DNA of 64,000 nucleotides from Rotaria macrura (taxonomy: Eukaryota > Rotifera > Eurotatoria > Philodinida > Philodinidae), in NCBI GenBank assembly GCA_900239685.1, contig OENT01000381.1, positions 1-64,000 of the forward strand, given 5' to 3'. Under the pieces are notes generated by a model, which made no database searches, had not been told where the DNA came from, and was given only the letters and a program-made list of their open reading frames with translations. Each line of letters begins with the position of its first letter. The stretch's first letter is position 1. Positions 23,057-35,300 of the stretch are shown piece after piece. Made by a program: the position numbers and the translations under genes.

Positions 23057-23829
23057 TTAAGGCCCCTCCCCGTCAAAGAAAAGTCAATTTTCGGGAAAAT
23101 TCCGAAATTGAGATAACTGCACCAGAAGATAGCCCATTCTTCGCTCTTTCAGAATTGATATAGGTTTTTACCCAAAATCTCTCTTTTGACGAAATTTTGA
23201 GGATTTCTCGAAGCCCTCCTAAAAAAACTCGATTTTCGTCAAAAATTCTGAAATATCGAAAAAATTTGTCGAAAAAGTCTTTTTCTGTTTTTCTCAGTTT
23301 GCACTTTCTAAAAAGCGCATCCCAAATTTCTCAACCTAGCTCCACAGGATGTATTCATTTTTTTTGTTTGAAAGAGCATGTCAAGATGCAGGGCGCTGCA
23401 GAAGCCTTTTTTCAAAAACCGTTCTTTATGATTAGATAGCAAGGGATCTCTTTTCAACCGCCCCCCCCCCCCCCCCCTTTTTTTCGGGTTTTTTTCAGTC
23501 ATTGAACTCGTGAATCACGAGTCGTGATTCCTGTTTTCCGCTGAAAAAGTAAGAATTTATAAAAAAGGATTCTGTACTGCCCTCCATGTTTCCCATGCTC
23601 GTTCTAAAAACAGAGTTTAAGATATATCATGAACCTGGGCCAAGAAATTTGGGTTGCCAAATTTGCTATTTTTTACCCGTGCCATGTCCGTATCTCAGCC
23701 AAACATCATGATAGAGGGCCGAGAATTTAACCATAACCTTTTCATACCAAGCCTAACATACCCTGTAAGTTTCATACAATTGGAACGTACCTGGGCCAAG
23801 ATCGAGTTTTGAGGTAGGCGGAGCCTTAA
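23057..23829. mobile_element. Candidate TTAA-flanked non-autonomous DNA element
   Basis: TTAA at 23057-23060 and 23826-23829 bracket 765 bp whose ends are imperfect inverted repeats. The left starts GGCCCCTCCCCGTCAAA; the right, read inward, starts GGCTCCGCCTACCTCAAA. TTAA duplication is the signature of piggyBac-type insertion. Inside are purine/pyrimidine-skewed segments and a C-run of about 19 next to a T-run (around 23460-23487). No transposase is encoded. Short imperfect ends keep confidence moderate. Confidence 0.5.
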
Positions 23830-24435
23830 ACAGCTAATATTGAATATTTCAAGCATCGTACGCTAGTAACTTGGGTAGTTAAATTTCATAATTATATTCT
23901 GATTGTCAAAGATTTATTCTTAGAATTCGTCGATGTTTCTCTCCTATATTAATTACAAAAACTCTAAGGCAACAGTTGCAAAGATCACGCTCATATTTGT
24001 TCTAGTGAACAAGAGATTTATCGAAATTTTTATTTTGAAACTAAAAAGTTAAAACAAACTTGACGTGAGAAGAAAATGAAAGGTTATATCAGAGTATCAA
24101 ACGATGTTGAATACTATTTTCACAAAAGTATGCGAGTAGCATGAACTTCCTTATTCATTGAAATAGTTTGAGATTTAAAACAACATTTCTATTGTATAGA
24201 TAATGTGTACCGTCTTCTTCTTAAAGATTTGTTCGATGTGAAGTTCCAATAAGAAAAGTCATTCTATTTGTTGAATGGTCTCTGGTATCAATGTGTATGT
24301 ATAGACATATTAACTAGTGGGTATACGAAACTAAATAAAGAAAGATAACTATGAAATACTCGAAACAAAGAAATGATTGTTTTTTTATATACTATTATTC
24401 TATCCAGATCATCTTGCTGATTGACCCAGACAGAG
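23830..24435. other. Intergenic, no supported gene
   Basis: AT-rich, no recognised feature between two candidate mobile elements. Confidence 0.4.
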
Positions 24436-24659
24436 AAGCATTTGGAAAAAAGTGTTTAAGCGTTCAATCGGGGACGCTGATTGGGAATCACTAACGCTCA
24501 TTAACAGAACGCAAGAAATGCGGCTTTTACGGAGAATTTTCACGCTTTGAAAGTGAGAATTCAGCGTAAAAGTCGTGTTTCTTGCGTTCTTTTAATGAGC
24601 GTTAGTGATTCACAATCGGCGTCACCGATTGAATGTTTAAACGCATTTTCCAAATGTTT
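24436..24659. repeat. 224-bp inverted repeat (foldback/MITE-like)
   Basis: The left arm (24436 to about 24543) and right arm (about 24552 to 24659) are reverse complements with roughly 85% match by eye and only a few bases of spacer around 24547. The best-matching cores are AATCACTAACGCTCATTAA and AGAACGCAAGAAA. The outer ends are AAGCATTTGGAAAA on the left and, read inward, AAACATTTGGAAAA on the right. It is more GC-rich than the surroundings. No protein is encoded and no clear target duplication was found. Confidence 0.75.
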
Positions 24660-27600
24660 ACCAGCTTGGGGAATAGATTACTTTCTCCATAAAGAAATCC
24701 ATTGGTTAACTGATAGAAGTTTTTCAGCTGCTTAGTGTAAAAGAATGCATTCTATATGAGTCAGTCAAATGATACCTTTACGTGTACATACACTCAGAAT
24801 CATGCCAGTCCATATATGCTTCGGTAAAGATGAAAACAGTGTTCAAGCTAAAAAAATCACATAGCATATTAGTCTTCTTCTCTGGAGCAGCAATCTAGTG
24901 TGCTGCTTAAATAGTTCCTTAAGTTTTATATTCTGTTAAAGAAACTTTTGTCTTATAGATACTTTTTTAACTCAAACAATATTGAGTAATTCTTCTTGTC
25001 CTGAAAAACAATAATGTTCTACTTTCGTGACACATTAAATTTCATTCCATGTTCTATTATATTTGATTTCAATATTGCTAAAGTAATTTGAGTTCGTCTT
25101 AATAAAAATCGATTCATAATGTTTCAATGTTTAGGTTTCTTTTAACAAAAGCAGTGGCTGATCTAAAGAAAAATTCCGTAAGCTCAATACTGTGAATATT
25201 AATTCTAACAAGATATTCTATATCTTTTTGCTCAAACACACATTTAATAGTTTCGAACGGAAATATTCAAGATGAGCCTTGAATGAATGTATTCTAACGA
25301 CAATCAGTTTATGTGTATTACTGCGTACTAGTTTAATCGATTTGACGAATGATATCATGGTTTTCTGAACGTTACGAAAGCTAAAAAAAGTAGTGCCACA
25401 ACTATCTAGGAATACCATTCTAACAAAACAATTCAGTTTCAGAAATATAAATATCAAAACAAGAAACATATTCATTTGACGCAACAAAATTGGAATTGAT
25501 AAAATAATTTTAATGTAATACCAGTTTGAGTCTCTTCTGCAAATACACCACAGTTGAATTGAACTTCTTGAATGAAAGAAACACGGACAGCTTTATTGTT
25601 TTGTTACTTAAAACAAAGTGAATTTTTACAATAACAAAACCTAATTTTCAACCACTATTTTAAGATCTGACATGTATCGATTCCGTTTTATTTTTGAAAA
25701 AGAAAATGTATGAATCATTCAATGAAATCATGTTTGGTTCAATGTCTGTTTAAAACATCATAGCATCGAATTCAATATTTTACTTTCGTACTTTCCATTA
25801 GAGTTAAAATAGCGTTTGGAAAACTTCATATAATTCGCTTACATCGGGCTTAAAAGCAAATCGCATTTTTTGTGCAAGTGGTTCGTAAATTTCTGTCGAA
25901 AAATGAAAGAAATTCAATACCAGAGTATTAGAAAAAATGCAATTATAGATAGAAGTATTACCAGATAGTTACAAATATGCGTAGTTTCAAGTGAGTGCAA
26001 TCAGTCTCTCACACAAACAACAAGCATTTCATACTTCGCAGTTTTTAAAAATGCTGACTCATGCTGACACCGACGTAGTTGATCCAATGTTAGCCTTTCG
26101 TAGCATTGCATGTCATTTTAATTATGCATATTTATTTCTTTTTGCTTTTTCGACGTCATTAATAACTCAACACATTATGGTTTTGAATAATAAACAATTA
26201 TTCATTAGAAAATGAAAAAAAACCATTTACATCATCGATCTATATCTCTCCTCAATTTCCATATTTGATTAGTGTATCTATTTCAGATGGATATTAAAGA
26301 TTCAATGTTAAAATAGACGAACTACAACAATGCCATTTCTCGATTACTCATCAATCGAAACTATGCATTTATAACTAAACGTAGTCACGAACCAAATGGT
26401 TTGTAGACATTCACTTGCAATTAATAACGATTAAATAAATTTGAATAGGAGTCATCATAAGATTACTCTTATAAACAATTATCTCAATGTATATATACAT
26501 TTGTTTTTTATTACCTGCTCAGTGTCAGACGGCTGCGATGATATTTATTCTCATTATTTTACCATTGCATTATCAGTTAAATTGCTAATACACATCAAGA
26601 TATTGAATTCAATAATGATTGCAAATGAATCGGTTCAATTTGTACACATCATATAGAATGTTTGTTGTAGTTGACAATGGCAATTTAATCTTACGAATCA
26701 TAATGGAATCTGAATATGGACACGTAAAGAAATGTGTGTTCAACTGAATAATATTTGCTTTGATAAATTACTACACGAATCATGGACAAAACGGTGCTAC
26801 TGATTAACGGGGAACCTTACTCTCAGTCAATCTGAATGTTGATGTTAATCTAGATACCGATTTCTAACGGTATCAGTGGATAGTACTGTAGTCAACGCTC
26901 AAAATCATGTTCAGCTAAGTCCGATAGTTGTTAAACGCTTGATCACCGTTCAAATCCTCAGTCGAGAAAAATTTTGTGTTCCGATGACGAAAATAGACAT
27001 ACAATAATTATCGTACTGTTTCAACCTTTGTGAACTGAGAAAAAGATCTCTCAACTGTTTTCTTTGATACTGACGACTTTTTCAGTCTTTTTGAATGAAA
27101 ACTAATCGCACACATATTAACATTATCTTCATGCCATTCCACAGCAAGTGTTTTTTCCTTCAATGGGTTTCGAAAGATAAATCATAATAAATACTATACG
27201 ACCTATTGAATTATTACTGCAGCGAGCCTCATCTAGATCTTGAACGCCATGAATCATTGATATAATACTACTTTCAATAGAATATTCTAGTACATCGGGA
27301 AATTGAAAGCAAATCAACAGGTAGTAGTTCATTTTCTATTCTTTCTTGACATATGTCGTATTAGTTCTGACATGTTAACTATGGCTTTATATTTATAAGA
27401 TCATTGTTTTCTTTCCAAATGAATATGAATAGGACTACTACCCATCGCTCAGAATAGTACCATCAAGATTATCCTGAACTAAATTGTTAGATTGAATTTT
27501 TTCGACTGGCCAGCTTTCGATTCTTTTTCTTAGTATTCGTTCTCATAAACTGAAGTCGAGGATGCTAACAAAAAGGTATGATATGTCATGTTCTTTGATT

Positions 27601-28800
27601 GGTATAAAGAGGGAATATTTACTGTGTGGACTGATGGAAGTTTTCCGATGTCTTCCTAAATTTACTCTCTGTTTCCCAGCCACACAATATTTTAATGGCA
27701 ATTCTTTTAGATGGTGAAACTAAAAGAGTTGACTATTGCACTGCAGTTCGTTGATGTATTTTTCTAACCCGTTATAGTGTCCTATCTTCGAAAGAAAGTT
27801 AAATTTAAACAAAGCATAGATACTATTCGTTGATATAAGAAGGCATGCATTATGATTTCGTTATGATTCGAATATGAAAAGTAACTTCAACATCAGTCTT
27901 CCGAATATACAAGAAAATCTGATGAAAAATGCCATTATATCAATGAAAAGGATTTTCAAGGGTATTCAAACGAACACCGTCATGCACATTTTAAAACTTT
28001 CACTAGTATCAACGAATTTCGAACAAAGTATAATCTTATGTTAACTCTCTTGTTTATTTTGGCAGTATCTAAATAATCCTTAGCAATGTATTTGAGATGG
28101 CAGTTAATGTTATTGAAGTTTAAAGACAAAGAGCTGAATTCTGTGGACTGTGATTGGATTTCCGAACAATTTTTTTAGCGCGAAGTGACTAGCAAATATG
28201 GTTGTAGATTTAAATATTTTGAAAGTGAATAATTCTGAAACTTGAACTATTGAGATAAAAACCTTGCATTATCATGAATTTCAAATAGCCATTTTACGTA
28301 TTTTGATGGAAAGGGTTCGGATGAAATCTGTATCAATCAGTAGGTGTTAATATAATAGTGACTTCGAATCTCTAAACACGAAGAAGAAATTGAATAAAAC
28401 TTGATAAAAAAAAACATGATATTGTGCATCTCTTTTGATAGGCTACAATTTTTTATTAAGATTTCTTCAAGAATCTCTCATTCTGGATCAATGAAAAGGA
28501 ATTTGCTATTCTACAACTAATACGTAATATTTAAGAATTGATTATGAACATTTGTTGAATTTAACTATTATTGACACCACAGTTTTTTTTGTTTAATGAT
28601 AGATATCCCTCTATTTTCTTTCATATAGTTTACTAGCGAGAACTATCGAAGAAATTAGCATTCGTCGATACTTACTCCGAAGGAGAAAATAATCTGATAA
28701 GTTGTCGATGGACTGTTTTTTTTGGCCCTTTCTATTTTTTGGTTTTCATCGTCGACAACTACTGTAAGCATTATAGATATCTAAGCAAACACCCCTACTA
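24660..28800. other. Long intergenic stretch, no supported gene
   Basis: About 4 kb of AT-rich DNA. Open frames of 67-89 codons (25218-25487, 25991-26215, 26441-26656, 27129-27332) have no start context, domain or intron support. A small hairpin (GATACCG..CGGTATC) lies near 26852-26874. No RNA gene was recognised. Confidence 0.4.
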
Positions 28801-29127
28801 ATGGCATCAACCAGCCAAGAAATGTTACGCCACGTTGTACTGATCAAATTTAAAGAAGATACAAAACCAGAAGATATAGCTTGTCTCGAACAAGAATTTC
28901 GAACTTTGGCTACAATTAAAATTAGCCAAGTCAAGCAATTCGAATGGGGTACACATACTGGAATAGGCAGCCGCAATCAAGGATATACACATTGTTTTCA
29001 TCTTTCTTTTGCTAGCCAAGAAGATCTCGATACATACATTAACCACGATGAGCATAAAGAATTTGTCAAACATTTGACACCACATTTAGGCGGAATACTC
29101 GTCATTGACTACTATGCAAAAAATTAA
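28801..29127 (+). CDS. Stress-responsive Dabb (dimeric alpha/beta-barrel) domain protein
   Basis: Intronless, 108 aa, almost the whole protein being one Dabb domain. It starts with the typical first strand and loop HVVLIKFKEDTKPEDI. The central strand is YTHCFHLSFAS, followed by the helix EDLDTYINHDEHKEFV and the last strand GGILVIDYY. Family members form homodimeric barrels; several are salt- or stress-induced, and a few plant and fungal relatives are cyclases or decarboxylases. A catalytic role cannot be read from this sequence. No signal peptide, so cytosolic. The ATG at 28801 is the only start upstream of the domain. A poly(A) signal is at 29166-29171. Lack of introns is normal for such a short gene, but foreign origin is also possible. 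Confidence 0.9.
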   Translation: MASTSQEMLRHVVLIKFKEDTKPEDIACLEQEFRTLATIKISQVKQFEWGTHTGIGSRNQGYTHCFHLSFASQEDLDTYINHDEHKEFVKHLTPHLGGILVIDYYAKN

Positions 29128-29909
29128 ATTCATTTATAATATTCATTATCTAAGATTGATTTCTTAATAAAATATCATTTCAAACCTTTATAAAATAAAC
29201 TAAGAAAATATTACTGTAGAAAAAATAATATTAGTGAGAAACAATAGAACTAGAACTCATAAAGCTTTATATAACGATAGGTGGAGAGAGCATACTATTA
29301 CCATCTTTTCTGATTCTTTTAAATGCTTTCTTGTTAACATGAATGAAAATCTATTTTTCTTCTAACTCGATGGCCATCGGACAATTATCATGTATTTCAT
29401 GTGGCTTCAAATAAAATAGATTTTATTTTTAGAATTCTATCACACTAAGTATAAGATATGAACGATTGGACAGATCATAATTCATCGATGCTGTTCTATA
29501 GAAAAAAATGGTTACAGAACATAATATTTTCATTGCAATACAGATCTTGATGACACTCTGTGCATGTGGCATGATTATTTGTCTAATATAACTCGTAAGA
29601 ATACGTTTGAAAGTGTTACTCTTGATGTAAGAATGTAATATCATCATTCAAAGTTACCGATTTGTTAAAGTACAGTCATACAGAAAAGGCAAACCGATGT
29701 CCATCTGTCTCCACCACGTATAGACAACTTGTCGCTATTCCTTTAATGTTTAAGGATTCGAAAATTTTAAACATATGGTACTTTAACATACACTAATTAT
29801 GATGGATGTAGATACAAACGGGACAAATTGTTCAATGATATTGACTACTTCCTATGATCTATCCCTACACCGTTATGCTATGATTCTCTATCAGAAAAAA
29901 ATTCGTCTT
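29128..29909. other. Intergenic, no supported gene
   Basis: The stretch holds the 3' UTR of the Dabb gene and then AT-rich sequence with background open frames only. Confidence 0.45.
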
Positions 29910-30115
29910 CGATGGAAGAATCCAGTGCCCTCGGAATCCGGCCAGGATTTTATAGGATTTTGTCAGGTTCCGATAGAAACTGATAGGAATCTGTGAAAAA
30001 TTATTGGTATCCAGCAGGATGTTATATTGGATTCCGGTTCACTGGATTTCCAGTTACTTTCGATTGGATTCTATCAGTTTAAAAGTGATCTGATAGTGTC
30101 CGATTGATGAACTTC
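29910..30115. repeat. Dispersed GGATCCGA-motif repeat, diverged copy 2
   Basis: The block contains several related motifs: GGAATCCGGCCAGGATTTTA, GGATTTTGTCAGG, TTCCGATAGAAACTGATAGG, GGATTCCGGTTCACTGGATT and CGATTGGATTC. They resemble those of 22370-22660 in sequence and order and end in a similar CTGGGGTA motif. It is more degraded than copy 1. Confidence 0.4.
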
Positions 30116-31057
30116 GTCCTGGGGTATCAACATTAGTCAGTTTTCGGTCAGTTCAATGATTCGAACAAATTAAATGCACTGTCACTTTACGATCCCAAGA
30201 TAATGACTTCCTGACACAAATTCTCTTTTCCTTGTATCATAGTTTCTGGAAGCGTTGGGTTACTTTCAATATATCTAAAAATGAGTTTGAAAAGAAGCAG
30301 AACGAACTTTTTCTTCTGCACTTGCGTCTGTTTTGAATTTCATCGAATGTCTGTATGATAACAGTATGTGATCTGTTGTGTCGTATACGTGAACATTATG
30401 ACTCTCGACTACACGTAGCGTACGAGATCCGATTAGCAAAGTCATGTCCTCATCAAAAAGGTTATTAAGCAAAAGTATATTCGTGTTGATCCAGGACTTA
30501 TTGTATAAAAATTGCATTTCAACTGAACAGTGGTTGCAAGTAAAACTAGATTCGGTCGCTGTTGAGAAGTTTGATAAATTTTTGCACATTGTTTCATATG
30601 TAGGTCTGACCATGGATGTGTTATTCACAAGTTTGATATGAATAGCAATGGTTCATAAGAATGTTTTTTCACATATTAAACATATTGGGAATAATCTTCG
30701 ATTGATTTGTTCGACTTCTGAATTTCTTCTTACGCATACGATAGTAATCAGATTTTCAAACATTTTCTGAGACTTTCTAACAGTCAAATATTGAAGATGA
30801 TTCAAACGAATTTTTGTGATCACAACTTTCATTGAGTTGCTGGCAAATATGGGAAAAAGAATTCATTTATTTCTTACTTTCAAACGTCCGAAAATTAAAT
30901 CGATTTCCAATAGGCTCGATATAGGTGAACTGATCGAAATTCCAATTGTGAGTTGGGATGTGAGTATAGGTTTTCTCTTAATTTTCTAACGTATTGCGAA
31001 TACATTAAACAAAAACGAAGATTGGATTTTCTTAAATTACAAGCTGAATTCGACGTT
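30116..31057. other. Intergenic, no supported gene
   Basis: One minus-strand open frame of 117 codons (30275-30628) is longer than background but shows no domain, signal peptide or plausible continuation through splice sites. I leave it uncalled. Confidence 0.35.
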
Positions 31058-31936
31058 CATGTTATGGTTAACCCTAGTTTGGTCGAAAGCAAAAATGTTG
31101 AAGGGCAAAAATGTCGAAAATTTTCGCAAAATAATATCGAAATGTTAAAAGGTCGAATGATAATAATGTCGAAAGGAAAAAATGTCGAAATGGAAATGAA
31201 CGAAAGATAAAAATTGGGAAAGAATAGAAAATGTTTTTTTCGTTCAAGGAAAATCATATTATATTTGTTTTATTGAAACGGATCTTAATCATAAAATAAA
31301 GTATACGAATAATAAAGATAAAATGCTGAAAGACTTTGAATTAAAGATCAAACATGTATTGATATGAAGTTTGGAACTATGTTTTATTTTTCATGAGATA
31401 CGACAATTCAGTAAGAAGTTGAGAAGAATTAATTAGGCCATAATTATATCATTGATACAGAGTATCAACACGTTTTTGTTTTCCTGTTGTTCGTACATTT
31501 TTTTCTCGCTGCACCAGAAGACCACTGAAGAATAATTGTTTGAATATTTGTTTTCTCAGCGTGCATGAATTGAATAAACCGCCATATGTCGGGGTGATTG
31601 CGTAAAATACGGTGGTTCATTCTGTTAAGATAACCTTCAATGAGAAAGTATAGACGTCGCTTTCGAAATAGATTCCATCGTTGAGTTACATAGCGCTCTC
31701 GGGTGTCTGTGACATTTCACCATGTTCAAACATCGAAAATATTATCTGTATATATATAAGTATATACTTTTGAAATTTTTTCATTTATATATCTAGTTTT
31801 CCACATTTTTACATTTCGATGTTTTTATAGTTCGACATTATAGTTTTCGATATTTGTACTTTCTACATTATTACCTTTCGACATTTTAGCTTCTACATTT
31901 TAGCTTTCGCCAAAACTAGGGTGAATCCATGTTATG
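31058..31936. mobile_element. Candidate Mutator-like non-autonomous element with 9-bp target duplication
   Basis: The 9-mer CATGTTATG occurs at 31058-31066 and again at 31928-31936. Between them lie 861 bp whose ends are inverted repeats: left GTTAACCCTAG then TTTGGTCGAAAGC, right read inward GATTCACCCTAG then TTTTGGCGAAAGC. Further in, both ends carry a degenerate series of AAAATGTCGAAA-type subrepeats for about 130 bp, in opposite orientations. Long subterminal repeats plus a 9-bp duplication are typical of Mutator-like elements. No transposase frame is present inside, so it would move only in trans. Confidence 0.6.
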
Positions 31937-32314
31937 CCCATATTTCTGTATATTTATTTATTTTGAGCAAATTGTTCAAAAGTAGAAATTTAGAAACAAT
32001 AATGCCGAAATCTATTTTCTATGTTTTCAACATTGAATCGGCACTGCTCATAGATGCGAAATGAAGGTGATGCAGTATGCGGCACGTTTCGGAACAATTT
32101 CAGCATACTTTTAGTAAAATCATAACGAAAAAGACACAGAAAATCGAAAGCAATACATTGAATATTACATCATGTTAAATTATGTGTCAGATGCCGGAAA
32201 CCTTGATATTCGGGTCGAACTCGCTTATTCAATCAAGATTGTAAGAAGAACCGTTAGCAGTATAAAAATGAGAATTGTTCGGTTGATTCGAAAAAGATTG
32301 TACCTGAAAAAGAG

Positions 32315-35300
32315 TCAGATATGTACATATATGCGAATTTCTTTAGCAAACATGAGCATTGTACAAACTTCAGACTGTGCATTGTCGAAAGAGTAAGACG
32401 AAAGAATTTCTTCGAGCGAAGGAGACAGTATCGTTGGAGACATATTTTCATATTGTTTGTCAGTGTCATAGTCGAAGAAGTCTTCTTCTGGTGTTGTTGT
32501 TGTCAGTGCAGAGAAAGGAGTCGTGACGATCATCACTGATGTGGGTCTAACCTGTTGAGAAAAAGTAAATGATTTCGAAGTATTAATAAAAAAACGAGAA
32601 AAAGTAAATCTAAGTATCGGTATTAGTACTTTAAAAATTGGTTTTGCCCTGCGAAATCCTATAATTCTAAGGTAAGTTTGTTGATTATAAGACAGAGACC
32701 ACCATATCTCAGAAAAATTGATTAGGAATCATTTATCAGATTTTCCTTTTTTTCTATCGACTCTGATCAATGATGTTTTTAATAGTTGTTATATGAACAT
32801 CGGTGTTATAGTGCTTTTGAATATAATTCAATCTTCTGTGACATCAAATTACTGAGAAAACACTTAAGCATTACCATCGCTCATGTCAATGAGTGCTGTA
32901 ATAATGATTTCAGAAAATTAATTAATATCACGAGACATATTCTATTGAATTTTCACACAAATAGCAGCCGATGAAGCCTTATAAGGTTGGGAAAAGATGC
33001 AGCGATACAAAATCTATCAAGGAAATGAAAACTTTTCGAAAAAATTTGACACTAATTCCGCAATGGATTACATTCTATATTTTGTGCAAGTCTTGCATTA
33101 TTCAAAGATAGATAATACAAAACTACGCACGGTCCATGAGGCCAACAGAATTGTTCAAAAAGTTTCACCAGATACTCATGAGTCTTCTAGATTTTCTAGT
33201 AGCAATGTTTTGTACACAAGAGTGCGTTCTGTAGCAAGAAGATGGGAGTTTACTCATGTGAAGACTACTTCGATCTGTGAACTGTTACATTTACTTATTT
33301 GATTTTTTTCTCTAGTAGACAATAGATATTTAAACTTGAATGAATGAATCTGCAAGACATTAGAGCAACTAAGGGGAATGGAAGCAAGTAGATGATTATC
33401 CAAATGTTATTATCATGAATTTTTTCTGGTGTATCATAGCATCCATATCTAGCTGCGTCATAGCAGATATTCTTATTTTACCTATACTCCTATTGTGTGA
33501 GTATCGATGAACAGATTACAATCAATGAAATGATTATTTTTTTTTCAACATCAAACAATAGTTATTGTGCAAGTTATTCTTTCACAATCAGCTATAAAAG
33601 TCTATTGCTACGATTAGTTAATTTGTATTTCATAAAATTTCCATCGTTGCTATATGATCAATGAGCTCAATAAACCAGTAGAAATGATTACTAAATTGAA
33701 CTATCAGATTTCATGCTCAAATCGGTGGATACATATTATATACATACGCTTGAGAAATAGCTGGAAACTTTTCCCATTCTATTTCTGAGGGCTGTTCCAG
33801 AAAGGAAAATAAAGTAGAATTCTGAATCTGATCATGTTATAAATTTCACTGCCAGATGATTTCATCGGATTTCGTTTTTGCGGAACTCATGTATCTACAA
33901 TCAAGGTGGTAGCTTAACGTGTAACTAGAAGAATTCTTCCCTCTACTTTCGTAACTCTGACCCTAACATATTGGAATTCAATGATAGATATTCAGAACAA
34001 TCATATTTGGCATTAATCCATGGCTTTTCATGTCTCAAGAGTTTAAAATAAAAAAAAAACTAAAGTATGAGAATAAAACACAATATACCAGTAGCGGCGA
34101 TCAAGACAAACAATTGAGTGTCCATGAAAATAACAGCGCATCTATTTTCTTAATGCACTAATCAGGTAGTGTTTTCTGATAATCGATAGCCATAGAAAAA
34201 GATATTCATATTTTTAGAAGTTTTGTAAGCATGCTATTTATCTTTTATTAGAATAGTGAACCTATAGCGTAGCATAGCAAAGGCGGGAGAGTTTCATATT
34301 TCAGTTCCTCTAAAGTTACCGTGACATGCTATTTTTCACTGCACTCTCTTTTCGAATTCGATTCGAAAAATTTACAAGGCTTTTTGCCCTCTTGCTGCTC
34401 TGTTGTCAAAATGTCAATCAGACGAGAATATGACACGGTCATTAATTTTAGTTCAGGCTGATGTCAGGACTAAAATGTCATCTACTTTTGACGACACATT
34501 TCCCTACTGATTTTTTTTAACGAACATGAATATGAATATAGAGTAAGATAAACTTCAGGTTGAATTGATGACAGGCTTTACCGATGATGGCATGATTGGA
34601 TTTTGAGAATCTTTAAATTGAGTCATTGGCGTTGACTGCTGATACGAAGTTGCAAGTTGCGGATTATCTGTTGGTACTGTTATTAGCATCGGTCGATGAA
34701 CTGCTTTTAAATAGAAAAAGAATAAGTTATGCTCAAAATGTATGTTTCTTGAATAATTCTATACGATTATTCGAAGATCCTCGAATCCAGGATGTGATCG
34801 ATTTATTGAAACTACTCGTGTTTTCAACACTATCGTTATTCACTTGTTCGTGAACCTAAACAATCATACTTATTCCTTTTAGAGAAGGTATGAGAATGAA
34901 GACACTAACTTGGGAAATCGAATAGGTCATTGATCCTGTATCTAAAAGTTCTGATGATTGACCATGGACCGTATCCATTGCTACAGTTGACAATTCTTCA
35001 TCACCAAAACCTCATGAATATTCTTTTGGAGGTTGAGCTTGCACACGAGTAGCATTTGCTCCATGCAGTTGATTGACGATCGGCGTGCAAGTTGTTGCCA
35101 TTGTGTTGTTATTTTGGCGTCTTGCGACTTTTGGAATGCGGCTCGGCGATGTATCTTAGAAGGAACATAAACATAAACAGAGTAAATCCCTCTCCACAAT
35201 AGAAAAGAAGACCACTTATATTAGAAGACTTCCTCATAAAAGAAGATCCGTTAGGAGAAAAAGTTTACTGGACACAATAGAAGATCCCTTCTAATTAATT

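Noticed and set aside
24547..24735. 62-codon frame starting inside the foldback
   Set aside because: It starts inside the inverted repeat, has no domain and runs into unrelated sequence.
26852..26874. Small hairpin GATACCG..CGGTATC
   Set aside because: A seven-base stem in a 64-kb AT-rich window is expected by chance, and no RNA gene features surround it.
30275..30628. 117-codon minus-strand frame
   Set aside because: Longer than background, but it has no recognisable motif or splice continuation, and its composition is similar to the surrounding noncoding DNA.
35012..35014. Selenocysteine reading of the in-frame TGA
   Set aside because: The context is not a redox motif, no SECIS-like hairpin was recognised downstream, and the surrounding protein is not a known selenoprotein.
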